Source: Isoetes taiwanensis (lineage: Eukaryota; Streptophyta; Lycopodiopsida; Isoetales; Isoetaceae). Taken from it: DNA of 64,000 nucleotides. The position numbers were made by a program, and so were the translations under genes. The stretch spans positions 4,278,001 to 4,342,000 of the forward strand of contig JAJEKV010000064.1 in the NCBI GenBank assembly GCA_021234155.1. The letters are read 5' to 3'. Each line of letters opens with the position of its first letter. Positions within the stretch are counted from its first letter, which is position 1. The notes under the pieces are model-generated. The model was not told the DNA's origin. It made no database searches and saw only the letters and a list, made by a program, of their open reading frames with translations. This document shows, one piece after another, positions 42,679 to 53,530 of this stretch.

Positions 42679-42750
42679 CGGGGCATGGTCTAGTGGCAGG
42701 ACCTTAAGCCACCACACTCGAGGTCATGGGTTCAAATCTGGTCAATATCC
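42679..42750 (+). mobile_element. tRNA-like head of a SINE
   Basis: GGGGCATGGTCTAGTGGCAG begins a 72-bp tRNA-like stretch with A box TGGTCTAGTGG (42686-42696) and B box GGTTCAAATCT (42729-42739). The spacing is that of a tRNA gene. The acceptor ends do not pair as a normal tRNA, and a tRNA-unrelated body follows, so a SINE is more likely than a functional tRNA gene. Confidence 0.55.
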
Positions 42751-42812
42751 GTCTTGTAATGGAGATTTTAACAATCCATTGCCTCGAGGTCACGAGTTTA
42801 AGTACGACCAAC

Positions 42813-43212
42813 CGATCCTGTGGTAGAGACCTTAAACTTGCCATATATACTTGATATTCAAATGCAAAGCAGCTTCATGATGAATAGAATGACGTCCTTC
42901 AATTTAAAAAAATACTAGCCTTCAAATGCAAAATACTAGCCTTCAAATGCAAAGATCTAATAAAGGGTAACGATCCTGTGGTAGAGACCTTAAACTTGCC
43001 ATATATACTTGATATTCAAATGCAAAGCAGCTTCATGATGAATAGAATGACGTCCTTCAATTTAAAAAAATACTAGCCTTCAAATGCAAAATACTAGCCT
43101 TCAAATGCAAAGATCTAATAAAGGGTAAGGAGGCATGTGATGATGAATAGAATGACGTCCTTCAATTTAAAAAAATACTAGCCTTCAAATGCAAAGATCT
43201 AACAAAGGGTAA
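42813..43212. repeat. 158-bp tandem repeat, 2.5 copies
   Basis: Copy 1 is 42813-42970 and copy 2 is 42971-43128, nearly identical. A partial third copy is 43139-43212. Each contains two or three direct repeats of ATACTAGCCTTCAAATGCAA. The array joins the SINE-like head to the P450 fragment. Confidence 0.93.
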
Positions 43213-43735
43213 GGGAGGCACTGGATGAAATTTTAGGTAACGGAATATGATAACAGAGCCGAACATTCCACAATATCTATATTTAAGTGCGGTGGTAAAA
43301 GAATCCTTGAGGCTACATGTTTCAATTCCTCTTTTAATAGGAATGAACGTGAGAAAGAAAAAAGTAGCAGGCTATGACATTCCTGCAAGGAACAATGTTC
43401 TAGTGAATGTATGGAATCTAGAAAACAATCCAACATATTGGAATGAGCCAGAAGTGTTCAATCCAGACAAGTTCATGGGCAAAAATAAGAAAGCAAATGG
43501 AAATAATATTGAATTTGTGCTATTTGGGGCAGGAAAAGGGTATCATATGTTGGCAATGGCAATTCTTTCTCCAATTTGTAGAGACTTTAGTCATTCCAGA
43601 GCAGGGCAGATGACTGAAGGTGGTGATGATGTACGAATCATCATGCCACTAAAATTTAGCAAAAAACTTGGAAGTTATAACACTGCTAATACTGATAGCA
43701 ACGTGGGAAAAAGAAGCAATGACAACAATAGCTGA
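43205..43735 (+). pseudogene. Cytochrome P450 fragment, heme cysteine lost
   Basis: ALDEILGNG (43208-43235) is followed, after a shift, by IPQYLYLSAVVKESLRLH with the ExxR of the K-helix. Then come VAGYDIPARNNVLVNVW, NEPEVFNPDKF (PERF-like) and FVLFGAGKGYHML where functional P450s have FGxGxRxCxG. The Cys that ligates heme is replaced, and the N-terminal two thirds are absent. The sequence resembles plant A-type P450s (CYP71 clan), C-terminal exon only. Confidence 0.85.
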
Positions 43736-46234
43736 TGGAATATACTCTAGTCATCCGTTCACCAAAATGAAAGGAGGACTCAAAAGTACTGAAGGGGTAT
43801 TGTAGGTTGAGTTTCTGAAAGTAACACAATATTCCTCACAAATACTATAACCATCGTCTAACATTAACCATCCTCTAACTCCCGTACCATCCTCTAACAT
43901 ATGTTATCACGCTTTAACTTAGAGCTTTTGAATGGTAGTGAGTTAAAGTGTTGGTTTCCTTCTTTGAAGATATTGGATGTAGATGTGCAGAAGGAATATC
44001 CCATTGGTGATAAACAGCAAAATATGGATATGTCTGCAAATCCTACAGAAGTTGCTCCAGAGAATCTGGATGAAAGGAAGGTATCTGGTTCGCAAGAATG
44101 TAAAAAAGATATAGAAGCAGTTCCAATGGTGGTTGGTGAGGATGTTCATGATTCATCACCAGATGAAGCGATGGAAAAATGTTCCAATGATGAGTTGGCA
44201 TGGCAAAGTCCTAAAAAGCGTAAAAGTAAAGCAAGGGTGAAGCATAACCTGAATAACGGTGATATCATAGAGTCAGGGACTGGTGATGATTCATCTGAGG
44301 AGGAAGATAGGCACAAGGATAGTTGTGGTCTAAATTCCTTTATTGCTGGCGATATTAGTGAGCATAACATGGACCAGGCCTTGGTATTATATAAGCCACA
44401 GGAAACTGAGGTAAAAGTGGGAAAAGCCTCATGAAAAAAGAGGAGGAAGAAGAAATCCAAAATACCTCATATTTAAGATCATGTCTTGGAATGTGAGATA
44501 AGCACGTTCATCTCCTCAAAAACGGCAGAGGTTGGCTAATTTAATTAAACACATTAATCCAGATATTTTATGTATTCAAGAGCATAAATGTGATAGTTGT
44601 TTGGGAAGCAAACTTCTGCTATAATAAGTACTTCAGGCAAGGCTCGGGGTGGTACAATGATAGCCTGGAGTATGGATGTTCATGTCACATTTACAGCAAA
44701 AGATAAATTTGGAAGGTGGACAGTAATTAAATGGAAGCAAGGACTTCAAGAATGTGGTATCATTAATGTATATGCATCTAATATTCCTAGAAAAAGAGCA
44801 ACTTTATGGGCTTCTTTATGTAATAAACTACCAAAATGGGGAGAAAATGTGGCTTGGCTTTTAGTAGGGGATTTCAATATGGTCGAATCAGCACAAGACA
44901 GATTAGGTGGTGCAAACTGACTGTAAGCGGCTTTGACGGCAGCAGTGGCAGAAGTTACTCTTTCAACATGGGTTTATGGAAGTTGATGGAGATTCATCTT
45001 TTACTTGGACTAATAATTGGGTTGGTCCAGGATTGTCACAGGCTCGTCATGATCGAATGTATGCAAATGGTGTGCTTTGTGATATATGTCCACGGTTATG
45101 GAGGCTTAATTATTTGGCACAAGCAGTCTCGGACCATAATCCTCAAATTATTGAAAATCGTGAACTTACTCATAGTCGACAAAAGAGAAAAACGGTATTT
45201 AAATTGAATACTAGATGCTTGCCTAATGAGGAGTTTGAAGTAGGATGTCAGGAGGCTTGGCACAAGGCTTCATCTCAACAACATGGTATGCGAAGAATTG
45301 TTGAGGCTTTGGCAAATGTCAAGATTTGAGAGCGCAACGAGTTCGTGAAGAACAAGAGACATTAAGTTATATGCTGAATTAGAGGAGCTTAAGAAAGTGG
45401 GTACAGACTCTTTTAGATTGCAACAGGTTATTGATGCTATTCGTGGTCTTGAAGTGGCCCAAATTCAATCAAAGACGAAGTTAAACTGGATTAACCCGGG
45501 CCGAAAGATGGAGATCGTTGTAATACGCTGTTTTTTAGAGCTTCAAAGCAGAAGAGGTATGCCGCTACTATGCACTCTTTATCTCTGCCGGATGGGAGGG
45601 CAATGACAGAGCCAAATGAGATTAAGCAGTCCCTTACTCAATACTTTGAAACTTTTTTTAAGGTCAAACACTTGCCTCATGAAGATGTAATGCAGGATAT
45701 TATGCTTTCTAAGGTTCATGCAATTCTTTCACAAGAGGAATCTCAATTGTTAGAGGCCCCATGTCCATGTCTGAATTGCGAGCAGCAACATTTGAGTTGG
45801 CTTCAGATAAATGTCCAGGTATGGATGGTATCCCTGTAGAATTTTTTAAAAGGTATTGGGAATGGACGTCAGTGAGCATTATGGAGGCATACAAAGATTT
45901 GTGTACTTCACATCAATTTGATAGGATTTTGAATACGGGTTTGATTTCTCTTATTCCTAAAGTGAAAGAACTCGTGGAGCATTCATGATTGGCCCAATAA
46001 CTCTTCTATCTACTATCTATAAAATTATTGCAAAAGCCTATGCAGAAAGACTTAAACAGGTTTTGGGATTGCGAATAGATGCGGCTCAGTCAGGCTTTCT
46101 TCCAGGTCGGCAAATTTTTCATAATATAGTGGCAGCATATGAAGGAGTTCATTGGGCTCAATGTTCAGGTCAAAATCTTCTATAAGTCGTATTTAATTAA
46201 AGTGGGACAAATCTCGAATTTTGGGAATTTTTTC

Positions 46235-46640
46235 GAATCTCGTGGGGAGGGAGATGGGGCACACCTTGATAAGGAGAAGGGTAGGAGGAGAAGGAGGGAG
46301 GGGCCACAAAGTTGAAGAGGGGAAGGGGCTAAGTTGGAAGAAGAGGGGAAGGCGCTAAGTTGGAAGAAGAGGAGGGGAGAGGAGAGAAAAAGGGCAAAGG
46401 AGGACGGGGAGGGGATATGTTGGAAGAAGGAGGAGGGAAAGGGGGAGGGGGGAGGGAAGGGGCAGGGGGAGAGATAGGAAAGAGGCAAACGAGGAGGGGA
46501 GGGTAGAGAAGAGCAAGAGGAGGGGCAAAGGGAGGGGCAAGAGGAGGGGCAAGGGGAGGTGGGCAAGGGGGCAAGAGGAGGGGGAAGAGGAGAAGGGGGA
46601 AGGGGGAGAGTGGGGAAGGGGGGAGGGGAAAGCCAAAAAC
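46235..46640. repeat. Purine-strand tract (GGGGAGG/GAAGA)
   Basis: About 400 bp in which the + strand is almost only A and G (words GGAGGGG, GGAAGAAGAGG, GGGGCAAG). It can form triplex or G-rich structures. The Pro/Ser-rich frames on the minus strand are artefacts. Confidence 0.85.
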
Positions 46641-46929
46641 AACTAAAGGGGAATGTATCCCCTTGAGATTAAAAAAGATTAATATTAAAATATAATTAAT
46701 AATTTCTTTAATTAAATATAAAATATTTTAATTAATTAAATAAAAAAAATATAAACCTTTCTCTTCTCGACTAGTGAGTCGAGAATTGGAAAGTGGATTT
46801 GCCAAGACGTGGCCAGTGAAGGAGTGGCAGAGAGTAAGGGTTTCATTCATATACAAAAAACCAAGCTCTTTAATGTACTGCGAAAAGGGTAGAGGTTATT
46901 ATGAGCGATGCAAAAAAAAAAGGGGTGAG

Positions 46930-47600
46930 GTGGGATGGCGGGCATACAGTAGAAGCAGGCTGGCGTTGAGGATAGCGTGGCTGGCAACGTGGACCCAGTT
47001 ACTTTCCAAAAACAATTTCATCGCAGCTTCTTTTGTAGCTTCCCCTTTTTGAAGATGAGCCACAGTAAATCCAAACGACTTTTGCAATTCATCTTTCACA
47101 ACCACAGCTTCCTTCTCTGCCCAAGGGAGATCGAATCCAGGGAGATCAATCTCTGGGTTTCCAATGACCAGGGCAGAAGATGCTTTTGAACCTCTCTTCG
47201 TCTCTTGCTCCCGCTGCTGCAATCAGGAACGGCTCGTCTTCAATCAGGAACGGCTCGTCTTCAGCTTCATGAAAGGCAGCAAAAGGCAGCATTGAAAATT
47301 CCTGCAGAATCACAATTCCAATCACAAGAAAATAAGCTTGTTTCAGAGAAAAAGGACAAAAACAAACAGGCGAATAGAAATTTATAACAATGGCATCGTT
47401 TACCTACCTCATGAGGAATGACAAGCAGCTTCTTGGGTTTGAGACGCTGCAACTCCGGCTGGTACGGTTTCATAAAAATCTCCATTGTCTGCCACGGTGG
47501 TTGTTTTGAGCGGATATGGGGATCCCCTTTTACACCAGGAGGAGCAAGTCCAAGGGCGCTGCAATGCCTCCTGTCTGCAGTAGCCTCTCCCTGCAGTCCG
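46930..47600 (-). pseudogene. Captured fragment of a CHAT-domain protein gene
   Basis: The exon ending at 47408 (GAG|GTAGGT donor) reads PYQPELQRLKPKKLLVIPHE, the typical entry strand of CHAT domains. A second exon begins after GATTGCAG near 47222. It reads ASSALVIGNPEIDLPGFDLP, KEAVVVKDELQKSFGF, KGEATKEAAMKLF and WVHVASHA; the last is the His motif of CHAT (caspase-like) proteases. The usual segment between the two exons and the Cys-bearing C-terminus are missing. The order is right for a plant TPR-CHAT protein, with intron retained, as expected for a gene fragment captured at the DNA level. Confidence 0.65.
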
Positions 47601-48184
47601 ATCCCTGAAGAGTTGCCATGTTGCTGTTTACAGCCGCTCCGCACACATTAACCCAACTCCCATGTGCATTCGCCCGAAATTCCAATTGCAAAATGAAGGC
47701 GGTGGAGAGGCGGATCAGGCAGGAGCATATCGTGGGGTGCAGAGGCGGATCAGGCAGGGCTTTTTCTCAAGCTTGAAGAACCGGCTTAGTCCGGCGGAAT
47801 TTCTAACTCTGCAGGCCCAAGAACCTGCTTTAATCCGGCATTTTTCTAGCTTTAATCCGACATTTTTCTAGCTTCTAGATTCGGCAGGCATGCTCAGACC
47901 GGGCGATCATTCTCCTGCTCAGGCATGCTCTAAATAATTCCTTCTCGTATTTCTGATCTCCCTATTTCTGATCTCCCTTTCACATTTTTCAATCAGACTC
48001 TGCACTGCCATAACAGATCGGGCAGTTTTGCCAACGACAGATCTTACGCAACGCAGCAGATGAAAGGAAATGGTTCTTGGATAGCACATCTCCGCTTCCA
48101 TGCCATAGCCAGGATCTTGAGAGTTCGCCATAGCCAGCCACGATTTCGTAAGTGTACCAAATTTCTTCTTCTAAAAAGGTACGT

Positions 48185-48285
48185 ACCAAATCTCCCCCCT
48201 TTTCAATTTCAAATTTCGAAAATTCCCCCCTTTTCAATTTCAAATTTCGAAAATGTCCCCCCTTTTCAATTTCAAATTTCGAACT
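48185..48285. repeat. ~31-bp C-rich tandem repeats
   Basis: Three copies of CCCCCTTTTCAATTTCAAAT plus TTCGAAAAT, with a decayed relative near 48887-48910. Position: inside the nested transposon. Confidence 0.85.
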
Positions 48286-49028
48286 TAAGAGGTGGGAGAA
48301 AAAAAAAGCCAAATACTGAGAGAAAAAAGTGGAATAATAGTGTGTACTCAAAAAAAAAATACGGATACAGATATATACGGTTATTTTTCTAAGGTTAATG
48401 GAAAAAAATAGCGGGGTACGTACCAAATTTTAAATTTCTAGGATACCATTAATTGGGCTATAATTTTATTAGTGTCGCCCATATAAATATTTGAATTTTT
48501 GTCGCAAATTGATAGCATGGTTGTGTGCTTGTATAATCATATTTTACACCTTATGTTGACCTTAGAGGTGCTAGGCATATAATTCTTATGTCTAAGATAA
48601 AAAGTTGGCTTATACAAGATAATAGTATACTTTAAATTAGTTCACTTTATTTCAAAGGAAATGATGCATGGCTATACTATATATTGCTTTGCATGGACCA
48701 TGTGCTAGTATGTTATACTATACTATATAACTATATATTGCTTTGTATGGACCTTGTGCTAGTATGCTAATGCGTGCATTATGAAAATTGTAGTATAAAG
48801 TACTAAACTCTGCTAATTAAGGTGTGCTAGTTAATAACCATTTAGGACATTGTCCTAAATCTCTTTTTTTTCAAAGGTATGTACAAAATCCCCCCCCTCC
48901 CCCTCTTTTTTAAATTTTAAATTAGTATGATAAAGTTTATTGTTTTTCTCACAGCACATTAGTATTTAGCACACATTAGTATGTAACAATTGTTTTTATA
49001 CTAGCACACATTAGTATTAGCACACATT

Positions 49029-49576
49029 GTTCTTAGGGCCATTTTTGGAAAATCTGGGGCACGAGGTTTTTTTTTCGACTCGCGAAGTCGAGAAGGCAAC
49101 TCAAAAGTGAAAACACAAGTTTTAGGGGTCATAGGGCCTTTCTCGACTCGCGGAAGTCGAAGGAAAACTCAAAAGCGTTAAAAATCCAGCTTTTAGGGGT
49201 CATAGGGCCTTCGACCCCCTAAAACCGCGTTTTTTTGAGTCGCCTTTTTCGACTTCGAAGTCGAGAAAGGCCTTCGACCCCTAAAACCCAGATTTTTCGC
49301 TTTGAGTCGTCTTTTTCGACTTCGCGAGTCGAGAAAGGCCTTCGACCCCTAAAACTGCGTTTTTTAAGCTTTGAGTCGCCTTTCTCGATTTCGCGAAAGT
49401 CGAAAGGCCCTATCACCCCTAAAAACTGCGTTTTTCGCTTTGAGCCTCCTTTCTCGACTTCATGAGTCGAAAGGCCCTATGACCCCTAAAACTTGTGTTT
49501 TAACTTTTGTTGCCTTTCTTTCTCGAAATCGAGAAAGGCTCTCAGGCATGTATTTTCCAAAAATGGCCCTAAGAAC
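49029..49576. mobile_element. Fold-back element with internal ~70-bp palindromic array
   Basis: The ends GTTCTTAGGGCCATTTTTGG (49029) and CCAAAAATGGCCCTAAGAAC (ending 49576) are perfect inverted copies over 25 bp. Inside, palindromes of the type CTTTCTCGACTTCGCGAGTC followed by GAGAAAGG recur near 49075, 49140, 49245, 49313, 49382, 49452 and 49518. Spacers carry GACCCCTAAAACTGCG-type sequence. No coding capacity. Confidence 0.8.
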
Positions 49577-50955
49577 TGTGTTTTAATTTATTTTTTTTTG
49601 CATGTAGCATCACTTGACTAACTTGATTTTGTCTTTTGCAGTCCTTATCTCGACCAGATAGTACATGCTTGGGAGCAATGACAAGACCAGTTCATTGAAG
49701 AAAGATGCCGAGAAGAGGGTGGTGACATCAGTTGGACATACAAGCACGTGGCCTATGAAGGAACTCCTCATACAAATTTCTATCGTCTGTAAGTTGCTCC
49801 GTGACTTGGACAGAGCTCCACGCGCCGTTTGCAGTAGGTGGTTCATGTGTGAAGAGGGTGTAATCATTGTGACAATACGACCACTATGGTCTCTTCACCC
49901 ACTGTAATGTATATTGTAATGAGCCCATTTATAAATATAAGGTATCTCAAAACTAGTATTTTTTGGTGATTAAGTAAACAATTTGCTTAATTTTTGTTGG
50001 AATTTATGATCTCTTGTCTACCCACCTAAGAAAATAGAGCCAAAAAGTCTTGGTAAAGGAATTCACCCTCACGCGAAAAACTCTTATTTTGAATGACAAA
50101 TAAGCCCCAAAACAGGGACTCGACTCGATATCCAAGAAAACTGGGAGAAAGCTTGGATGCACAGTTTCAGACAAAAATTCGAATTAAAGACAGTTTTCGG
50201 GTCGGGTTGCTCCTTTTTGTGTAAAATAACAGGGTTCCGGAAAAAAGTGGGAATAGAATGAGTCCCACTTTAATTAAATACGACTTCTATATTTAAAATT
50301 GGATTTTGCTAAAACTTATGATAGTGTGAAGTGGGGATGCCATGCTTTTGAAATTGGGATTTGGGTCTGGTTTCCGATCTATGATGCATAGAATGTTGGT
50401 TTTTGCTAAGGGGGTAGTACTGTATCATGGAGAACCATTGGTGCTTTTTCCAATTGAACGTGGAATAAGGCAAGGTTGCCCTTTAGCTCCTTTTTTGTTT
50501 ACTATAGTGGCAGAAGGACTTTCGCAATTATTGCATGAGGCTGAAAAGGATGGTTTGGTAAAGGGATTATTATTGGTGGAAGGTGAACAGGTTTTGGTTA
50601 ATCAGTTTGCAGACGATACCTTCTTGCTAGTGGATGGTGAAGAGAATAATGTGCAGCTAATCAAAAAGATTTTGGATATATTTTCAATTGCATCTGGTTG
50701 TCTCCTTAATTGGGCTAAGTGTAGTGCCTTATGGGTGGGGAAGGAAGCAGTTCCGCATTTTTTATATCTGGAAGGTTGTTTTACCATCTGCAAAGACAAA
50801 GCTTCTAGGAGTCCCCTTTGGTCTAGATATTGACATGAATGAAGCATGGGATGAAATTATCTTAAATTTACAAAGGCAACTGATTTGGTGGAGAGGTTCA
50901 AAGTTATCCTTGGCAGGTAGAATTCAAGTAACTAAGTCAGTATTGAACAATACGC

Positions 50956-51435
50956 ATAACTAACACATAAGTACTATTATAATATTAATTAACATAAATT
51001 AACACAAACTATTACATCTAACAATTTTAAATTAAAATCCCCCTTAAACCCCCTTTGGTTTGGGTGCATATTCACACGGGGGGTTACTCCGGGCAACGAG
51101 AGCTGTCGGATGGGCATATTTGCCCTTTATTCCAAGATCTGGACCGTACATAGCGATCCTCGTTTGTGGGGTATGCATGTACAAGTTTTTGTATACTGTA
51201 TATTAAGGTTTGCAAAATACTATAAGGTTTGAGAGAATGTACTTAATGGTGTTAATTTTGTACATGTATTGTAAATATATTTTTGGGGCTCTCGCTGCCC
51301 TACGTAACCCCCCGTGTGAATATGCACCCAAACCAAAGGGGGTTTAAGGGGGATTTTAATTTAAAATTGTTAGATGTAATAGTTTGTGTTAATTTATGTT
51401 AATTAATATTATAATAGTACTTATGTGTTAGTTAT
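50956..51435. mobile_element. 480-bp fold-back element with ~140-bp TIRs
   Basis: The left arm begins ATAACTAACACATAAGTACT and the right arm ends in its reverse complement at 51435. The arms match nearly perfectly for about 140 bp, through AATCCCCCTTAAACCCCCTT. A 200-bp unique centre has no frame. It lies at the junction where the LINE RT is interrupted for the second time. Confidence 0.88.
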
Positions 51436-53530
51436 CTTAAAAAAAATTTTGGGCCCTTCGGGCCCTAACAAAAACAAACATTATGTGCAGTTAGTTACAC
51501 GTTGACCAAATTGTTAAAGAATACAATTTTGCATATATAAAACACAAGTATTTAGATAACACCATTCTTATTCTCGTCCTTGCCAAACTTCAAATTTACT
51601 AGTTACTCTCTTTGCCAAACTTCCACCCCTTACTCCAAAACAAGGATGCCAGTTTATGTTAATAATGTTAATGGTAGTTGTGTGTTGATTATTATATTAA
51701 AAAAAAAAATTTGGCCCTTTGGGCCCTAACTAAAACAAACATAGGTAAACTTTATGGGTCTAAACATTAATTACTAAAAAGCACAATAACATCAAAAAGA
51801 CAAACAAATTATTTCCATTACATGCCAAGAGCCGCCCAAATATACGCAAACACACTGTTATAAAATGGGCAAAAACACCAATAACATCATAAGGTTTACT
51901 GAAGGGGGCCATGGCGCCCAATATAAAGCCAGTACTACTAGTTCAAGAGAATCAACTGTCAAAATAGTTTAAAATACCCCCTTCTATTGTAAACTGTACA
52001 TTGTCATGCATATGCTAGTGCATATGATAACATGTGCTGGTATCAATGCAAGCACATAATCTGTAACATCTGGTGCAAGATGTCCAACAAATATGGAATG
52101 ATCTGGACCGAAATCACCACGGAATAGTACAGTCGGAATAGTACAGTTGCAAATACCTCTTAACCGATTTTACAATGTCAGAAATTTCATGATGAGCATA
52201 CCTCAATTCATCTCGATTCTTTAACCTCAATTTTGGCATCTATGCCCATAACAATTTATCCATGTATATTACCTTTTAAGGGGTCTGAGATATATTACCT
52301 TTTAAGGGGTCTGAGACGCAGCCAATATGCCAACCTGCCAATGTGGCCTCAAATTCTTGTTGCCAGATGTCAAGTAAAATGAGTAGAGTGTTGAAAGTAA
52401 AAAAAAGGTTCTTGAGCTTGTACAAGTTCAGAAATGTGTGCACTTCATCGCAATGCCATCAACAACAAAGAAATCATCACATTCCAGCTACAACAAGATA
52501 TAGAGATATGCTAAAACCTTTACAAGGCAAGTTTAAAAAGGATCAACATACCAAGGCACATTTTTTCGCCCTTGCAAACTGCCTGCATGCTGCTGTCCAT
52601 GTTAAATTCCTGTGCATGTTAGATTCATGCTTCAATGCTTTTGCAACAATACTCTTTGATGGAGCAAGCAACAACTCTGCACATGTCTGTATGAAATTGA
52701 TCAACTAACAGCAAAACGTCCTTTTTCTGAATGGTACAATTGATAGGAACAATCAGTATAATGAATTGATTATCAAATACCACAGGAACCTAAAACCTTC
52801 AAAGATCACAAAACCATCTTACACGAATTTGCAGACCACCCGCATGCAGTACATCCTTTCAAGGTCCAATTAACACTGACAAACTCCATGGCCCAGAACC
52901 GTTATGCATTAAGCCTTCATCTTGGGCTGCACTAAAAAGACCCGCCAGTTCAGAATGAATCTGGGAAAGCATTAACATGTTCCTGGAAGAAATTATTGCA
53001 GTTTTAGATCTGCATCTCCAATGCTACCCATCCAGAGCTGCGTAGTCTCTCAGCAATCAATGCTCTAAAGATGAGAGCATTTGGGCATAATACGTTGCCA
53101 TTCATCAACTCAGGACCGGCAGTGAACCAAAATGAACAATTTCGATATAGAATGCCACCTAACCAAAGCCGCCATCAAATCCATCCTGGCTGCCTTGGAC
53201 ATTGCCCCTTTTCCGTTCTCTGTAATTTTCTCCCCAAACCTTTGCTTCTGCAACAGATCTGCCACAGCCCTAGAAAAACCCTAGAGAAAACCTATTCCAA
53301 AACCACAAACCTAATATTAACCTAATATTTGAAACCTAAACTAAAAAAACATGCAAACAATAAAAGCCCCACAACCACACGATTTTCCCTCTTCTTTAAA
53401 ATCAATGGCTAACAAATGGGTGCACTCTAGAAATACCGTTTAGTACGTCCACGTGAATACGCCCGTGAAATCATATGAAAACCATGCCAAAAAGCGTATA
53501 AAATCACAGAAAAAACCCCCTGTTATAATG
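51436..53530. other. Rest of the second insertion in LINE Z
   Basis: Two direct repeats containing TTTGGGCCCTTYGGGCCCTAAC with flanking A-runs lie at about 51440-51480 and 51697-51742. The remaining ~1.8 kb has no supported gene. Its right boundary is near 53530, where the LINE C-terminal frame resumes (53538). Confidence 0.45.

Larger units (their letters stand above)
46185..50285. mobile_element. 4.1-kb TIR transposon nested in the LINE, carrying a gene fragment
   Basis: The ends are AGTCGTATTTAATTAAAG (left) and its reverse complement (right), identical for 24 bp. A perfect 6-bp target duplication TCTATA flanks it (46179-46184 and 50286-50291). Removing the element and one TCTATA restores the LINE RT frame exactly. 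It encodes no recognisable transposase. Contents: a purine-rich tract, a CHAT-domain gene fragment, C-rich tandem repeats, and a fold-back element with its own palindromic array. It behaves like a Pack-type non-autonomous element. Confidence 0.9.

Noticed and set aside
42679-42750. Functional tRNA gene
   Set aside because: A and B boxes are good, but the acceptor and anticodon stems do not pair as in a normal tRNA, and repeats follow directly.
46180-46642. Pro/Ser-rich proteins on the minus strand
   Set aside because: Artefact of the homopurine tract; no start context, domain or partner exon.
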